A stretch of DNA of 32,219 nt from Rhodobacterales bacterium. GTDB taxonomy: Bacteria > Pseudomonadota > Alphaproteobacteria > Rhodobacterales > Rhodobacteraceae. Shown piece by piece: positions 8,964 through 16,600 of the stretch (position 1 is the first letter of the stretch; every line of letters starts with the position of its first letter). Made by a program: the position numbers and the translations under genes. The notes beneath the pieces were generated by a model that did not search any database, was not told the origin of the DNA, and saw nothing but the letters and a program-made list of their open reading frames with translations. The stretch spans positions 1 through 32,219 of the forward strand of contig JAPLPF010000138.1 of NCBI GenBank assembly GCA_026400325.1, read 5' to 3'.

Positions 8964-9831
8964 ATCGTCCATCCAGCGTACCGACCGAGGCGTAAAGATC
9001 CACCCTGCGGTCGCGGAACAAACCCCAGCTGGCCCGCAGGGCGGCAATCGCCTCAAGGTCAAAGCGGTGGATCAGCACCTCTTCGGCCGCGCGCCCGGCC
9101 TTCGCCATCAGTTGCCCGGTATGGTCGGCAATGAAGCTTGAACCGTAAAACGTGACTTCGCGTCCTTCCGGGGCCGTTTCGGTCCCGATCCGGTTCGAGG
9201 CGATGACGGGCAGTATGTTCGCTGCCGCATGTCCACGCATCACCATTTCCCAATGCGGCTGGCTGTCATATCCCGGTGCGGGCGGCTCGGATCCGATGGC
9301 TGTGGGATAAAGCAGCACCTCTGCCCCCAGAAGGGCCATGGCCCGGGCGCATTCCGGGAACCACTGGTCCCAGCAGATGCCCACACCGATGCGACCAAAG
9401 GCGGTATCCCAGACCTTGAATCCGGTATCGCCGGGCGAGAAATAGTATTTCTCCTCATACCCCGGCCCTTGCGGGATGTGGCTCTTGCGATAGACCCCAA
9501 GAACGCGCCCGTCGGCATCGACCATTGCGACCGAGTTGAAGAAGGCCGGCCCGGCCCGTTCGAAAAAGCTGATGGGCAGGACGACGCCCAGCTCCTTCGC
9601 CAGGGCGGCAAAGCGCGCGATCAATGGGTGGCCCTTGGCGGACATGGCCAGATCGAAATAGCGCGGATGCTGTTCGATGCAGAAATAGGGCGTTGCAAAC
9701 AGTTCCTGGACAAGCACCACATTGGCCCCCTGCGCAGCGGCCCGGCGCACCAGTGCCTCGGCGCTATCGGCGTTGGCAGGCAGGTCCCAGCTGCAGGCGA
9801 ATTGGGTGGCGGCGACGGTGATCTGGCGCAT
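8962..9831 (-). CDS. aguB: N-carbamoylputrescine amidase (nitrilase superfamily)
   Basis: AguB hydrolyses N-carbamoylputrescine to putrescine, CO2 and ammonia, the last step of the agmatine route. The nitrilase catalytic triad is present: Glu43 in VQELFATPYF, Lys116 in YRKSHIP and Cys153 in GICWDQWFPE. QGPGYEEKYYFSPGDTGF, YPTAIGSEP and HAAANILPVIASNRIG resemble characterised AguB proteins rather than generic nitrilases. I start at the Met beginning MRQITVAATQ (289 residues); a start 12 codons earlier adds no conserved sequence. The ribosome site is weak. No agmatine deiminase (aguA) is beside it, but ornithine decarboxylase lies 2.5 kb away on the same strand, so the region has a putrescine theme. 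Substrate is inferred from similarity. Confidence 0.85.
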   Translation of the reverse strand: MRQITVAATQFACSWDLPANADSAEALVRRAAAQGANVVLVQELFATPYFCIEQHPRYFDLAMSAKGHPLIARFAALAKELGVVLPISFFERAGPAFFNSVAMVDADGRVLGVYRKSHIPQGPGYEEKYYFSPGDTGFKVWDTAFGRIGVGICWDQWFPECARAMALLGAEVLLYPTAIGSEPPAPGYDSQPHWEMVMRGHAAANILPVIASNRIGTETAPEGREVTFYGSSFIADHTGQLMAKAGRAAEEVLIHRFDLEAIAALRASWGLFRDRRVDLYASVGTLDGR

Positions 9832-9854
9832 GAACTGTCCAATACTGTTAGCGG

Positions 9855-9908
9855 GGATTTTGCACACCCGCCCCCCCCGCAGAGTATTTGCAAAAGAGCA
9901 AAGCTCAA
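9855..9908. repeat. Possible dispersed Rhodobacterales intergenic repeat
   Basis: On the reverse strand this reads GCTTTGCTCTTTTGCAAATA followed by CTC and a run of eight G, then TGTGCAAAATCCCCGC. It resembles a family of intergenic sequences I recall from Rhodobacterales (TTTTGC-CAAATA-CTC followed by G-rich stems). It also resembles the element at 19969-20030 (GGCCGAAATATCCTC, then G-runs). It fills the 96-bp gap between the CoxL-like gene and aguB. The recognition is from memory and needs a genome-wide count. Confidence 0.4.
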
Positions 9909-9927
9909 GTGCAGCGTGCAGCGCCGG

Positions 9928-12207
9928 TCATCCCCTGGATGCAGCGTCGATCCAGGACCAGATCCGCGATGGCGTGAAGGGCATGTCGACGCGACTGACC
10001 CCGACCAGAGCAAGCGCATCGCGCACGGCGTTCGAGATCGCGCCCAGAGCGCCGACGGTGCCCGCCTCACCGCAGCCTTTCATGCCCAAAGGGTTGGTGC
10101 GGGTCAGAATCCCTTGTTCGGCAAAGGAAAACATCGGCATGTCGCTGGCACGCGGCATACCGTAGTCCATGAAGCTGGCCGTGATCACCTGGCCTGTGTC
10201 GTCCTGCACCAGCCATTCGGTCACCGCCTGCCCGAAGCCTTGCGCGATCCCGCCATGCACCTGCCCTTCAACCAGATTGGGGGCCACCAGCACGCCAAAA
10301 TCATCCACCACCGAGTAGCGATCCAGGGTCAGGCCGCCGGTTTCGGGGTCGATCTCTACCTCGGCCAGATGGACGCCGTTCGGGAAGGATCTGCCGTCCA
10401 GCGTGATCTTCTCGGCCCGGTCGAGAAGGTCCGTCCGGCCCTTTGCCCGGGCCAGCGCTGCAGCTTCGGTCAGGGTCAGGCGCAGGTTGGTTCCCGGCGC
10501 GCCAAAGCGGTGGTCGGCAAAGCTGACACCGTCCAGACCCCAGGCATCCGCCAGGAACTCTTCGAAACTGCGGATCATTGCGGTCACTGTCGCGCGGGTC
10601 GCCGTTCCCTGCACCGTGACCGACCGTGAGCCCCCGGTGCCGCCCCCCCTGGCAATACGGTCGCTGTCGCCCTCAACGATGCGCACCCGATCTGACGGGA
10701 TGCCGGTCGCTTCGGCAACCATCCGGGAATAGACGCTTTCATGACCCTGCCCATTCGACTGGGTCCAGACGTAAAGCGTGGCGCCGCCGTCTTCGTCCAG
10801 CGAAAGGCGGGCGATTTCGTCAGGGTCACCAAGGATCGCCTCGATATAGGCCGCAACGCCGATGCCGCGCAGCTTGCCCCGGGCCCGGCTGTCCTCAAGA
10901 CGGCCGGCGTAGCCTGCCGAGCGTGCCGCCACGGTTTCCAGAAGGCCTGCAAAGTCGCCGCCGTCGATCTCTTCGCCCTCAAGCGTTGTGGCGGGGAAAT
11001 CGCGGATCACGTTCTTCAGCCGCAAGGCGACCGGATCGACACCCAGCCTGCGTGCCGCCTCGTCCATCGCGCGCTCGATGGTCAGAATGGCCTCGGGCCG
11101 GCCGGCTCCGCGATAGGCGTCGATCGGGGTGGAATTCGTGTAGACCCCGGTCACGGCCAGCATGCCGACCGGCACCTTGTAGACCCCGGTCAGCACCTTT
11201 GCGAACAGCTCGGTCTGGATCGCCTGCCCGAATTGCGAGTTGTAGGCCCCAAGGTTTGTCACAATGTCCACCTTGTAGGCAGTTATGCGATGGTCAGCGT
11301 CAAAGCCAAGCTCAACCCGCGCCACCAGATCACGACCGGCGTTGTCGGTCAGCATTCCCTCGGTCCGGCTGGAGATCCACGCAACCGGACGACCAAGCGC
11401 GCGGGCGGCTTCGGCAATCACCACATATTCCGGATAGGTCATCGCCTTCATGCCGAAACCGCCGCCGACATCAGGGTTCGTGACCCGGACCCGGTCGCGC
11501 TGCAGGCCCAGCATCCGGGAAAGCTCGTTTCGCTGCACCCAGACGCCCTGGCCATTCACGCAAAGGTGGAGGCGGTCGCCGTCCCATTCGGCATAGGCTG
11601 CCCGGGGTTCCATCGGGGCGGCAGTCACCCGGTTGTGGACCACCTCCAGCGCCACACGGTGCGCCGAGGCATCGAGCGCCGCTGCCGTTCCCATCTCGTC
11701 ACCGAAAAGAAAGTCGAATGCGCGGTTCTGCGGTGCCTCAGGATGGATCGCAGGATCTTCACAGATCAGATGAAGAGAAGGATCGAGTGGATTGATATCG
11801 ATCGATATTGCCTCTAACGCATTGCGCGCCAGATCTGGTGAGTCAGCCACGACAATGGCAATTGCCTCACCCACGAAACGCACGCGCCCGCGCGCCAGAA
11901 CCGGACGCTCCGGCCCGGCGCCCTTGGCCCCGCTCCGGGTGCCGATCCGTTCGCCCTTCATGCCAAGCTTCACGCCCCGGGCAAGAAGGTCTTCGGCCAT
12001 CAGAACCAGATGCACGCCGTCAAGCGCACGCGCTGCGGACACATCCAGCGACAGGATCTGCCCGTGCGGATGGTCCGAGCGCAGGAAAGCCGCCCAAAGC
12101 GCGCCCTCTGGCACCAGATCCGCGACATAGCGCCCCCTGCCGGTCAGGAACCGCACATCCTCGCGCCGGGTCAGCGGCTGGGCCATCCCGAATTTCAGCT
12201 GTTCCAC
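9928..12207 (-). CDS. CoxL-like (form II) molybdenum hydroxylase large subunit
   Basis: This is the Moco-binding large subunit of the xanthine dehydrogenase / CO dehydrogenase family (759 residues). The N-terminal half has the a/b-hammerhead domain (about 15-130). The Moco half contains VGGGFGMKAMTYPE near residue 247, AYRGAGR at 364-370, the QSNGQGHES segment, and GMKGCGEAGT near 708 with the catalytic Glu714. AYRGAGR marks form II enzymes; true CO dehydrogenase (form I) has AYxCSFR, so CO oxidation is not supported and the substrate is unknown. Such enzymes need a 2Fe-2S and an FAD subunit, and neither is adjacent. I start at the GTG at 12207 because GGAGG lies 7 nt upstream. Cofactor could come from the moaC/moeA pathway. 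A strong hairpin separates it from the decarboxylase gene upstream. Confidence 0.85.
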   Translation of the reverse strand: MEQLKFGMAQPLTRREDVRFLTGRGRYVADLVPEGALWAAFLRSDHPHGQILSLDVSAARALDGVHLVLMAEDLLARGVKLGMKGERIGTRSGAKGAGPERPVLARGRVRFVGEAIAIVVADSPDLARNALEAISIDINPLDPSLHLICEDPAIHPEAPQNRAFDFLFGDEMGTAAALDASAHRVALEVVHNRVTAAPMEPRAAYAEWDGDRLHLCVNGQGVWVQRNELSRMLGLQRDRVRVTNPDVGGGFGMKAMTYPEYVVIAEAARALGRPVAWISSRTEGMLTDNAGRDLVARVELGFDADHRITAYKVDIVTNLGAYNSQFGQAIQTELFAKVLTGVYKVPVGMLAVTGVYTNSTPIDAYRGAGRPEAILTIERAMDEAARRLGVDPVALRLKNVIRDFPATTLEGEEIDGGDFAGLLETVAARSAGYAGRLEDSRARGKLRGIGVAAYIEAILGDPDEIARLSLDEDGGATLYVWTQSNGQGHESVYSRMVAEATGIPSDRVRIVEGDSDRIARGGGTGGSRSVTVQGTATRATVTAMIRSFEEFLADAWGLDGVSFADHRFGAPGTNLRLTLTEAAALARAKGRTDLLDRAEKITLDGRSFPNGVHLAEVEIDPETGGLTLDRYSVVDDFGVLVAPNLVEGQVHGGIAQGFGQAVTEWLVQDDTGQVITASFMDYGMPRASDMPMFSFAEQGILTRTNPLGMKGCGEAGTVGALGAISNAVRDALALVGVSRVDMPFTPSRIWSWIDAASRG

Positions 12208-12234
12208 GCGCGCACCTCCGTTCCAGGACAAGCT

Positions 12235-12268
12235 AAGCGCCCGGCAGGGATTGTCCAGCCGGGCGCTT
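12235..12268 (-). terminator. Terminator hairpin after ornithine decarboxylase
   Basis: AAGCGCCCGGC (12235-12245) and GCCGGGCGCTT (12258-12268) form a perfect 11-bp stem with a 12-nt loop. It begins about 20 bp past the decarboxylase stop on the reverse strand and comes before the CoxL-like start. A short TTAGCTT follows on that strand rather than a clean T-run. It implies that the CoxL-like gene is mostly transcribed on its own. Confidence 0.7.
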
Positions 12269-12287
12269 GGCGGTCAAAGGCGAAAGG

Positions 12288-13433
12288 TCACAGCGCGAGG
12301 CTGAGGACCGTGGCCAGTTGCAAGTCGCCAAACCCGTTGAAGCGGGTGTTGGTGACAGTCGAATAGGACCCCATGCCCTGCCAGATCACGAAGTCGCCCT
12401 CGGCGATGTCGGACGGCAGCGGCAGTTCCCCGGGCAGCCGGTCTACCGAATCGCAGGTCGGGCCGAACACGATGCGCGGCAGGGTGTCGCCCTTGCGCTT
12501 GGCACCATCGGGAGACAGCACCTCCATCCGGTCGATCACGCCGATCATCGGAAGCTCGGTCAGCGCGCCATAGACGCCGTCGTTCAGGAAGACATGTGTG
12601 CCATCGCGCAGCGCCTTGACCCGGGCGGCAAGCGCGAAGGCGTCGCCGCAAAGCGCACGTCCGGGTTCGCAGACCAGAAGCGGGCGATCGGCACCGAAGG
12701 CTTCCGTCGCGACGCGGTCGATCAGCTGGAACGTCGTCTCGATCTGCGGCACGATGGACTGCAGCCTGTGGTTCGGAAACCCGCCGCCGACGTTCAGCCG
12801 CGCAATCGTGACGCCCGCGTTGCGGGCAATGACCGCCGCTTCGCGGATGTAGAACTCCCACGCGGCGGGGTCGGTGCATTGCGTGCCGGGGTGGAAGGTC
12901 AGCGAAGGGATGTAGCCTGCCGCCGCCACGGCTTTCAGAAGCTCGACCGCAAGCTCGCTGGTTGCACCGAACTTGGCGCCAAAGTTGTAGGCGGCCCCGG
13001 CGACCGGCAGTTTGAAACGGACCGAGATTTCGGTACCCTCGGCGGGAACCATCTCGATCAGTTTGGCCAGTTCGGACTGCGAATCAACGCTGTAGGATTT
13101 CACGCCCCTTTCAACCGCAAAGGCGATCTCGTGGCGCGCGCGCACCGGGTTGTTGTAGTGGATGGCGGCATCCGGCGCGAGGCGGCGGATCAGGTCAATC
13201 TCGAACGGGCTTGCGCAGTCATAGCCACGGATACCCGCAGCGGAAAGGTTCTCGACCATCGCTTCGCCGGGGTTAGACTTCACCGCATAGGTCACCATGC
13301 CGGGAAAGCCGTCGATGAAGCGGCGGGCTGCGGCCTGCGCGGCCGAGGGCGCGAAGAACAGCACCGGGTTTTCCGGCTGCTGGTTGCGGAGGTATTCGGT
13401 CGGATTGGTCCAGATCGTCTTGGAGAGTCCCAT
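12288..13433 (-). CDS. Ornithine decarboxylase (fold-type III PLP enzyme)
   Basis: PLP-dependent decarboxylase of the alanine-racemase-fold group, making putrescine from ornithine (some relatives also take lysine). The PLP lysine is Lys52 in YAVKSNP. Other marks are YDCASPFEID near 71, FHPGTQ at 180-185, the phosphate-binding NVGGGFP at 214-220, CEPGRALCGD at 255-264 and the active-site Cys327-Asp328 in GPTCDSVD. The 381 residues agree with short bacterial ODC/LDC proteins. I chose the Met of MGLSKTIW because AAGGAAAA lies just upstream; the frame stays open a further 21 codons without conservation. The gene has an inferred promoter at 13563-13591 with a leader of about 120 nt, faces away from an Lrp/AsnC regulator, and ends in a strong hairpin. 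Confidence 0.92.
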   Translation of the reverse strand: MGLSKTIWTNPTEYLRNQQPENPVLFFAPSAAQAAARRFIDGFPGMVTYAVKSNPGEAMVENLSAAGIRGYDCASPFEIDLIRRLAPDAAIHYNNPVRARHEIAFAVERGVKSYSVDSQSELAKLIEMVPAEGTEISVRFKLPVAGAAYNFGAKFGATSELAVELLKAVAAAGYIPSLTFHPGTQCTDPAAWEFYIREAAVIARNAGVTIARLNVGGGFPNHRLQSIVPQIETTFQLIDRVATEAFGADRPLLVCEPGRALCGDAFALAARVKALRDGTHVFLNDGVYGALTELPMIGVIDRMEVLSPDGAKRKGDTLPRIVFGPTCDSVDRLPGELPLPSDIAEGDFVIWQGMGSYSTVTNTRFNGFGDLQLATVLSLAL

Positions 13434-13562
13434 CGGCTGATTTTCCTTTGCCAACAAGACGCTTCGCCCTTCCCTGACAGCAACGGGACCGGGCACCAGC
13501 GTGGTTTCAAGTGAACCAGGCCAGGTGCGTATGAGCCGCCCTTTTCCTGCAGTGAAGGATGC

Positions 13563-13591
13563 CGCATATGGTGTACAAACTCACCGAACAA
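13563..13591 (-). promoter_or_regulatory. Inferred promoter of the ornithine decarboxylase gene
   Basis: On the reverse strand TTGTTC (13591-13586), a 17-bp spacer and TATGCG (13568-13563) make a reasonable sigma-70-type promoter. The spacer holds GTTTGTAC, in an AT-rich stretch unlike its surroundings. The predicted transcript would have a leader of about 120 nt (13434-13556). Polyamine-responsive speF leader RNAs are known before such genes in alphaproteobacteria, but I could not fold or align this one. Confidence 0.45.
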
Positions 13592-13618
13592 AACTGTATT
13601 AATGGCGCGATGTATCGT

Positions 13619-13624
13619 TATAAT
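13619..13624 (+). promoter_or_regulatory. -10 element of the Lrp/AsnC regulator gene
   Basis: A perfect TATAAT lies 23 bp before the ATG at 13648. The matching -35 (GTATTA around 13596) is poor, so an activator may be needed. This promoter and the decarboxylase promoter stand back to back, their -35 regions only a few bases apart, which lets one bound regulator affect both genes. Confidence 0.45.
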
Positions 13625-13647
13625 GACGAAAAGACCGGACAGAATGT

Positions 13648-14079
13648 ATGGATGACCTTGATCGCAACCTGCTTGGGCTTCTTGGCGCCGATGCGCGGAT
13701 GTCTGTGGCCACGTTGTCGCGCCGGCTGAAGGTCGCCCGGTCCACCATCCAGGCCCGGCTGGAGCGTCTTGAGACGACCGGCATCATCGCCGGCTATACC
13801 TTGCGTCTGGGTGAGGGCGCGCGCGAAGGGCGACTGCGCGCCTCGGTTCTTCTGACCATCGAGCCGCGTTCACAGGCCGCCGTCCTGACCCGCCTGAAGT
13901 CGATCGCCGAGGTCGAGCGTGTCTTCACCACCTCGGGCCGGTTCGATTTCCTGCTGCAGGTCGCCTGCCCGAACACCCAGGTGCTGGATCAGGTGCTGGA
14001 CCAGATCGGCGCCATGGCCGGGGTGCGCGCGTCGGAAAGCCTGATCCACCTGTCCACCAAGATCGACCGGGCGGTGTGA
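13648..14079 (+). CDS. Lrp/AsnC family transcriptional regulator
   Basis: A 143-residue DNA-binding protein of the feast/famine family. The N-terminal helix-turn-helix is clear (DDLDRNLLGLLGADARMSV, then LSRRLKVARSTIQARLERLE to about residue 50). The C-terminal ligand-binding alpha-beta sandwich (RAM domain) contains LLTIEPRSQAAVLTRLK and VERVFTTSGRFDFLLQVAC. It stands divergent from the ornithine decarboxylase with overlapping promoter space, so control of that gene by amino acids or polyamines is a fair inference; the ligand cannot be read from sequence. It ends 4 bp from the facing TetR gene. Confidence 0.92.
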   Translation: MDDLDRNLLGLLGADARMSVATLSRRLKVARSTIQARLERLETTGIIAGYTLRLGEGAREGRLRASVLLTIEPRSQAAVLTRLKSIAEVERVFTTSGRFDFLLQVACPNTQVLDQVLDQIGAMAGVRASESLIHLSTKIDRAV

Positions 14080-14083
14080 ACAG

Positions 14084-14668
14084 TCACCGGGGCTGGCGCT
14101 GGGGCAGAACCCGGCGCAACAGCCCTTTGATCATCTCGATCCGGGCGGCTTCGTCCATGCCCTCCATCATCCGCAGCCTTTGACCGGCGGCAAGATCGGC
14201 AACCCCATGCGCCATGGCCCACAGCGCCGCAATGTCGGCAAGGCCACCGCCAAGGGGCTCGACCAGGCCGACAAGGTGGTCAAAGGCGGCATTGCCGGCC
14301 TCTGACAGGTCGGCGTTGCCGAAGTCCGGCTTCTTCGAGGAAAAGATCAGGCGGAACAGCGTCGGGCGATCCAGCGCAAAGTCCAGATAGCCGATCCCGG
14401 CCGCCACCGCCCGGTCGCGCGGTTCCACGGCAGTCGCCTCGCGGGCCTGCATCGCGGCCAGAAAGCGGTGGAAGCCTTCGGTTGCAAGCGCGGTCAACAG
14501 GCCCTGCACATCCCCGAAGTGGTGCGCGGGGGCTGCATGGCTGACCCCTGCCCGCTTGGCGACCGACCGCAGCGAAAAGCCTTCCATCCCCCGCTCGGCA
14601 AGCTCGGCCTCGGCCGCCTGCAGCAAGGCCACCCGCAGATCGCCGTGGTGATAGGGTTTCTCCGCCAT
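14084..14668 (-). CDS. TetR family transcriptional regulator
   Basis: A 194-residue repressor-type protein. The N-terminal TetR helix-turn-helix runs over residues 10-55 (LRVALLQAAEAELAERGMEG, SLRSVAKRAGVSHAAPAHHF). The all-helical C-terminal part (FRLIFSSKKPDF, ALWAMAHGVADLAAGQRL) binds an unknown small ligand. I start at the ATG of MAEKPYHHGD. AAGGA is very close to it, and a TTG at 14689 is possible, but that start would overlap one of the operator repeats. It diverges from the ABA4-like / membrane operon, with twin operator-like repeats between them, so it very likely controls that operon and itself. Confidence 0.9.
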   Translation of the reverse strand: MAEKPYHHGDLRVALLQAAEAELAERGMEGFSLRSVAKRAGVSHAAPAHHFGDVQGLLTALATEGFHRFLAAMQAREATAVEPRDRAVAAGIGYLDFALDRPTLFRLIFSSKKPDFGNADLSEAGNAAFDHLVGLVEPLGGGLADIAALWAMAHGVADLAAGQRLRMMEGMDEAARIEMIKGLLRRVLPQRQPR

Positions 14669-14690
14669 TTCCTTGGCATAGACCCGCAAC

Positions 14691-14756
14691 TTGTCACCGT
14701 AAAGATTTTTGTTGACGAGATCCCACCCGTCCCGCTAATCCTGACAGTGTAAAGAT
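14691..14756. promoter_or_regulatory. Divergent promoter region with twin operator-like repeats (TetR target)
   Basis: TTGTCACCGTAAAGAT (14691-14706) and CTGACAGTGTAAAGAT (14741-14756) share the pattern TGxCAxxGTAAAGAT exactly 50 bp apart. Read on the other strand, the second is TTTACA-C-TGTCAG, an imperfect dyad like many TetR operators. A promoter TTGACG (14712-14717), 18 bp, TAATCC (14736-14741) reads to the right, placing the second site at the transcription start and the first beside the TetR gene's 5' end. Repression of both directions by the adjacent TetR protein is inferred. Confidence 0.65.
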
Positions 14757-14767
14757 ACGAGGTTCCA

Positions 14768-15190
14768 ATGACCGCCACCCAACTTTTTGACCTGACCGGT
14801 CCGCTGGCATTGCTGGGTTGGCTTGCCCTTGCGCTGTCCCCCCTTGCCCCGCGCACAACGCAAGGGATCGCCGTCGCGGTGCCGCTGATTCTGTGTGTCC
14901 TCTACTCCGGCCTGATCCTCGCCAACTGGTCGAGCACCGAGGGCGGCTTTTCCTCGCTGGCCGACGTCCAGCTTCTGTTTGCGTCCGAGCCCATCGCCCT
15001 TGCCGGCTGGGTCCACTACCTCGCCTTCGACCTTTTCGTCGGGGCCTGGGCCGTCCGCACCGCGCGGGCCGAGGGGATCGCGCACTGGATGGTCCTGCCG
15101 TGCCTGATCCTCACCTTCCTTTTCGGACCTGCGGGCCTTCTGGCCTTTGCGATCCTGCGTTTCACCCTGACCAGAAAGGTCCTGCCATGA
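14768..15190 (+). CDS. ABA4-like (DUF4281) membrane protein
   Basis: A 140-residue inner-membrane protein with about four helices (roughly 8-27, 33-53, 76-98, 104-132). The segment GWVHYLAFDLFVGAW (80-94) and FGPAGLL (119-125) match my memory of the ABA4-like family, named for the plant protein needed for neoxanthin formation. The bacterial role is not known to me, and a carotenoid link here is only a hint from the name. Its stop overlaps the start of the next membrane gene as ATGA, so the two are translated together. It lies directly behind an operator-like repeat that the divergent TetR protein probably uses. Confidence 0.75.
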   Translation: MTATQLFDLTGPLALLGWLALALSPLAPRTTQGIAVAVPLILCVLYSGLILANWSSTEGGFSSLADVQLLFASEPIALAGWVHYLAFDLFVGAWAVRTARAEGIAHWMVLPCLILTFLFGPAGLLAFAILRFTLTRKVLP

Positions 15191-15966
15191 CCCTTGCGCC
15201 GTCCGTCCCGTCCGCCCCGCCCATCGCCTTTGCCTCGGGGCCAAATCGCCAGCTTCTGGCCGTCACCCTGCTTCTGGCCCTTGCTACCGTGCCGCTGATG
15301 GCGGCCCACGCACTTGATCACCGGCTGTTCCAGGGCGACAATGTCTGGCTTAAACCCCTGAAATTTCACCTTGCGCTGATGGTCTACACCGGCAGCCTGG
15401 CGCTTTACGCCATGCTGTTGCCCGAAGGCACCTTCACCACGCCCCGTTGGCGCCTCTACATCGGTGTGGTGATCACCTGCATCCTGGCCGAGGTGACGTG
15501 GATCGGAACTGCCGCAGCACTTGGCACCGCCTCGCATTTCAACATCGACGGGATCTGGAGCCCGATCTACGGCCTGATGGGCCTTGCCGCAGTGACGCTG
15601 ACCTCGCTGTCGCTGGCGATTGCCCCCGCCTTCTGGCGCCGACGGGAAAGCCCGCTGATGCTGGGCATAGCCCTCGGCCTGGGGCTGACGTTCCTGCTGA
15701 CGGTGGTTGTGGCGGGTTTCATGTCGCAGAACCTGAGCCACTTCGTCGGGACCCCCGTGACAGGGGCACGCATGCCGCTTTTCGGCTGGTCATCCGAGAT
15801 GGGCGACCTGCGGATCGCCCATTTCCTGGCGACCCATGCCATGCACGCGGTCCCGCTGGTCGGCCTTGCTGGCAGCCGGACCGCCGTCTGGTCCACCGCG
15901 CTGGTTTGGACCCTGATCGTCCTGTGGTGCTTTGCCCGCGCGATCCTGGGCTTGCCTCCGTTCTGA
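15187..15966 (+). CDS. Conserved multi-pass membrane protein, His-rich, function unknown
   Basis: A 259-residue integral membrane protein with about seven hydrophobic helices. I do not recognise a named family. Conserved-looking features are DNVWLKPLKFHLAL (51-64), GTASHFN (113-119), MSQNLSHFVG (179-188), and GDLRIAHFLATHAMHAVPL (206-224). Several histidines (61, 117, 185, 212, 217, 220) lie in or next to membrane helices, a pattern compatible with haem or metal binding, but that is inference. The ATG at 15187 overlaps the ABA4-like stop, and the frame upstream of it is only a shadow of that gene. It ends 4 bp from the facing DUF3592 gene. Confidence 0.75.
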   Translation: MTLAPSVPSAPPIAFASGPNRQLLAVTLLLALATVPLMAAHALDHRLFQGDNVWLKPLKFHLALMVYTGSLALYAMLLPEGTFTTPRWRLYIGVVITCILAEVTWIGTAAALGTASHFNIDGIWSPIYGLMGLAAVTLTSLSLAIAPAFWRRRESPLMLGIALGLGLTFLLTVVVAGFMSQNLSHFVGTPVTGARMPLFGWSSEMGDLRIAHFLATHAMHAVPLVGLAGSRTAVWSTALVWTLIVLWCFARAILGLPPF

Positions 15967-15970
15967 TGGG

Positions 15971-16600
15971 TCAGACCACGGCAGCCATCTGCCGCCGAAG
16001 CGCAAGCCCAAGCCAGCCTATCCCCACTCCGATCAGGCCAAAGACACCGACAAAGACCCACAGAATGCCCAAGCCTGCGCTGGCGCTGCCCTTCTCGAAC
16101 CCGACCAGGTCTGGCCGTGACGGCAAATAGAAGATCTCTACCTCTGCGCCTTCGCGCAGGCTGTCAAAGCGCCCCTTGTCGACAAAGCGTTCGACCGTGA
16201 CCGACTTGCCTGTGGCCGTGGTGAAGGCAAGCTCGACACTATAGCTGGTCGTGGTCTTCCAGCGTTCCTGCGTATCCCTTGATCGGGTCTCGGTGACGGT
16301 GCGGTTGGTGATTGTTGCCACAGCCGGCACCCCTTCCGCTGCCAGAAGGCGCGCGTCCGCCGCGGCACTTCGACCTGCAAGGAAGATGACCGTAGCGACG
16401 ACAAGGAAGATCGCCGCCATGCCGAACAGGATGGCCGGAAGCAGGGCTGCGAACTTTCTGTTGGTTTCGGTGTTCGGCTCGACCTTTATCTGCATGCCCG
16501 TCCAAACCTCTCGCACCAGGTCTTTCCGCTGGAAATCAGCAACCGCTGCCCGCATCCTGCGATCCAAGGGGGCCCCCGGTCCAGTGAATTTCACCGTCAT
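15971..16600 (-). CDS. DUF3592-type membrane protein
   Basis: A 209-residue protein with two transmembrane helices (about 51-76 and 175-200) enclosing a beta-rich domain of about 95 residues that faces one side of the membrane. [31 protein letters not shown] and [18 protein letters not shown] match the DUF3592 pattern, a domain of unknown role. The ATG at 16600 gives a charged N-terminal extension; the internal Met at 36 (MQIKVEPN, 16495) is a plausible alternative start. It has no evident link to its neighbours. Confidence 0.7.
   Translation of the reverse strand: MTVKFTGPGAPLDRRMRAAVADFQRKDLVREVWTGMQIKVEPNTETNRKFAALLPAILFGMAAIFLVVATVIFLAGRSAAADARLLAAEGVPAVATITNRTVTETRSRDTQERWKTTTSYSVELAFTTATGKSVTVERFVDKGRFDSLREGAEVEIFYLPSRPDLVGFEKGSASAGLGILWVFVGVFGLIGVGIGWLGLALRRQMAAVV

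Noticed and set aside
9229-10629. 466-codon plus-strand frame opposite aguB and the CoxL-like gene
   Set aside because: Antisense shadow crossing two well-supported genes and the intergenic repeat.
9928-12207. CO dehydrogenase (form I CoxL)
   Set aside because: The active-site loop reads AYRGAGR, not AYxCSFR, and the medium and small subunits are absent.
13434-13556. speF-type riboswitch before ornithine decarboxylase
   Set aside because: The leader is only about 120 nt and I could not match a consensus fold; noted as a check rather than a feature.
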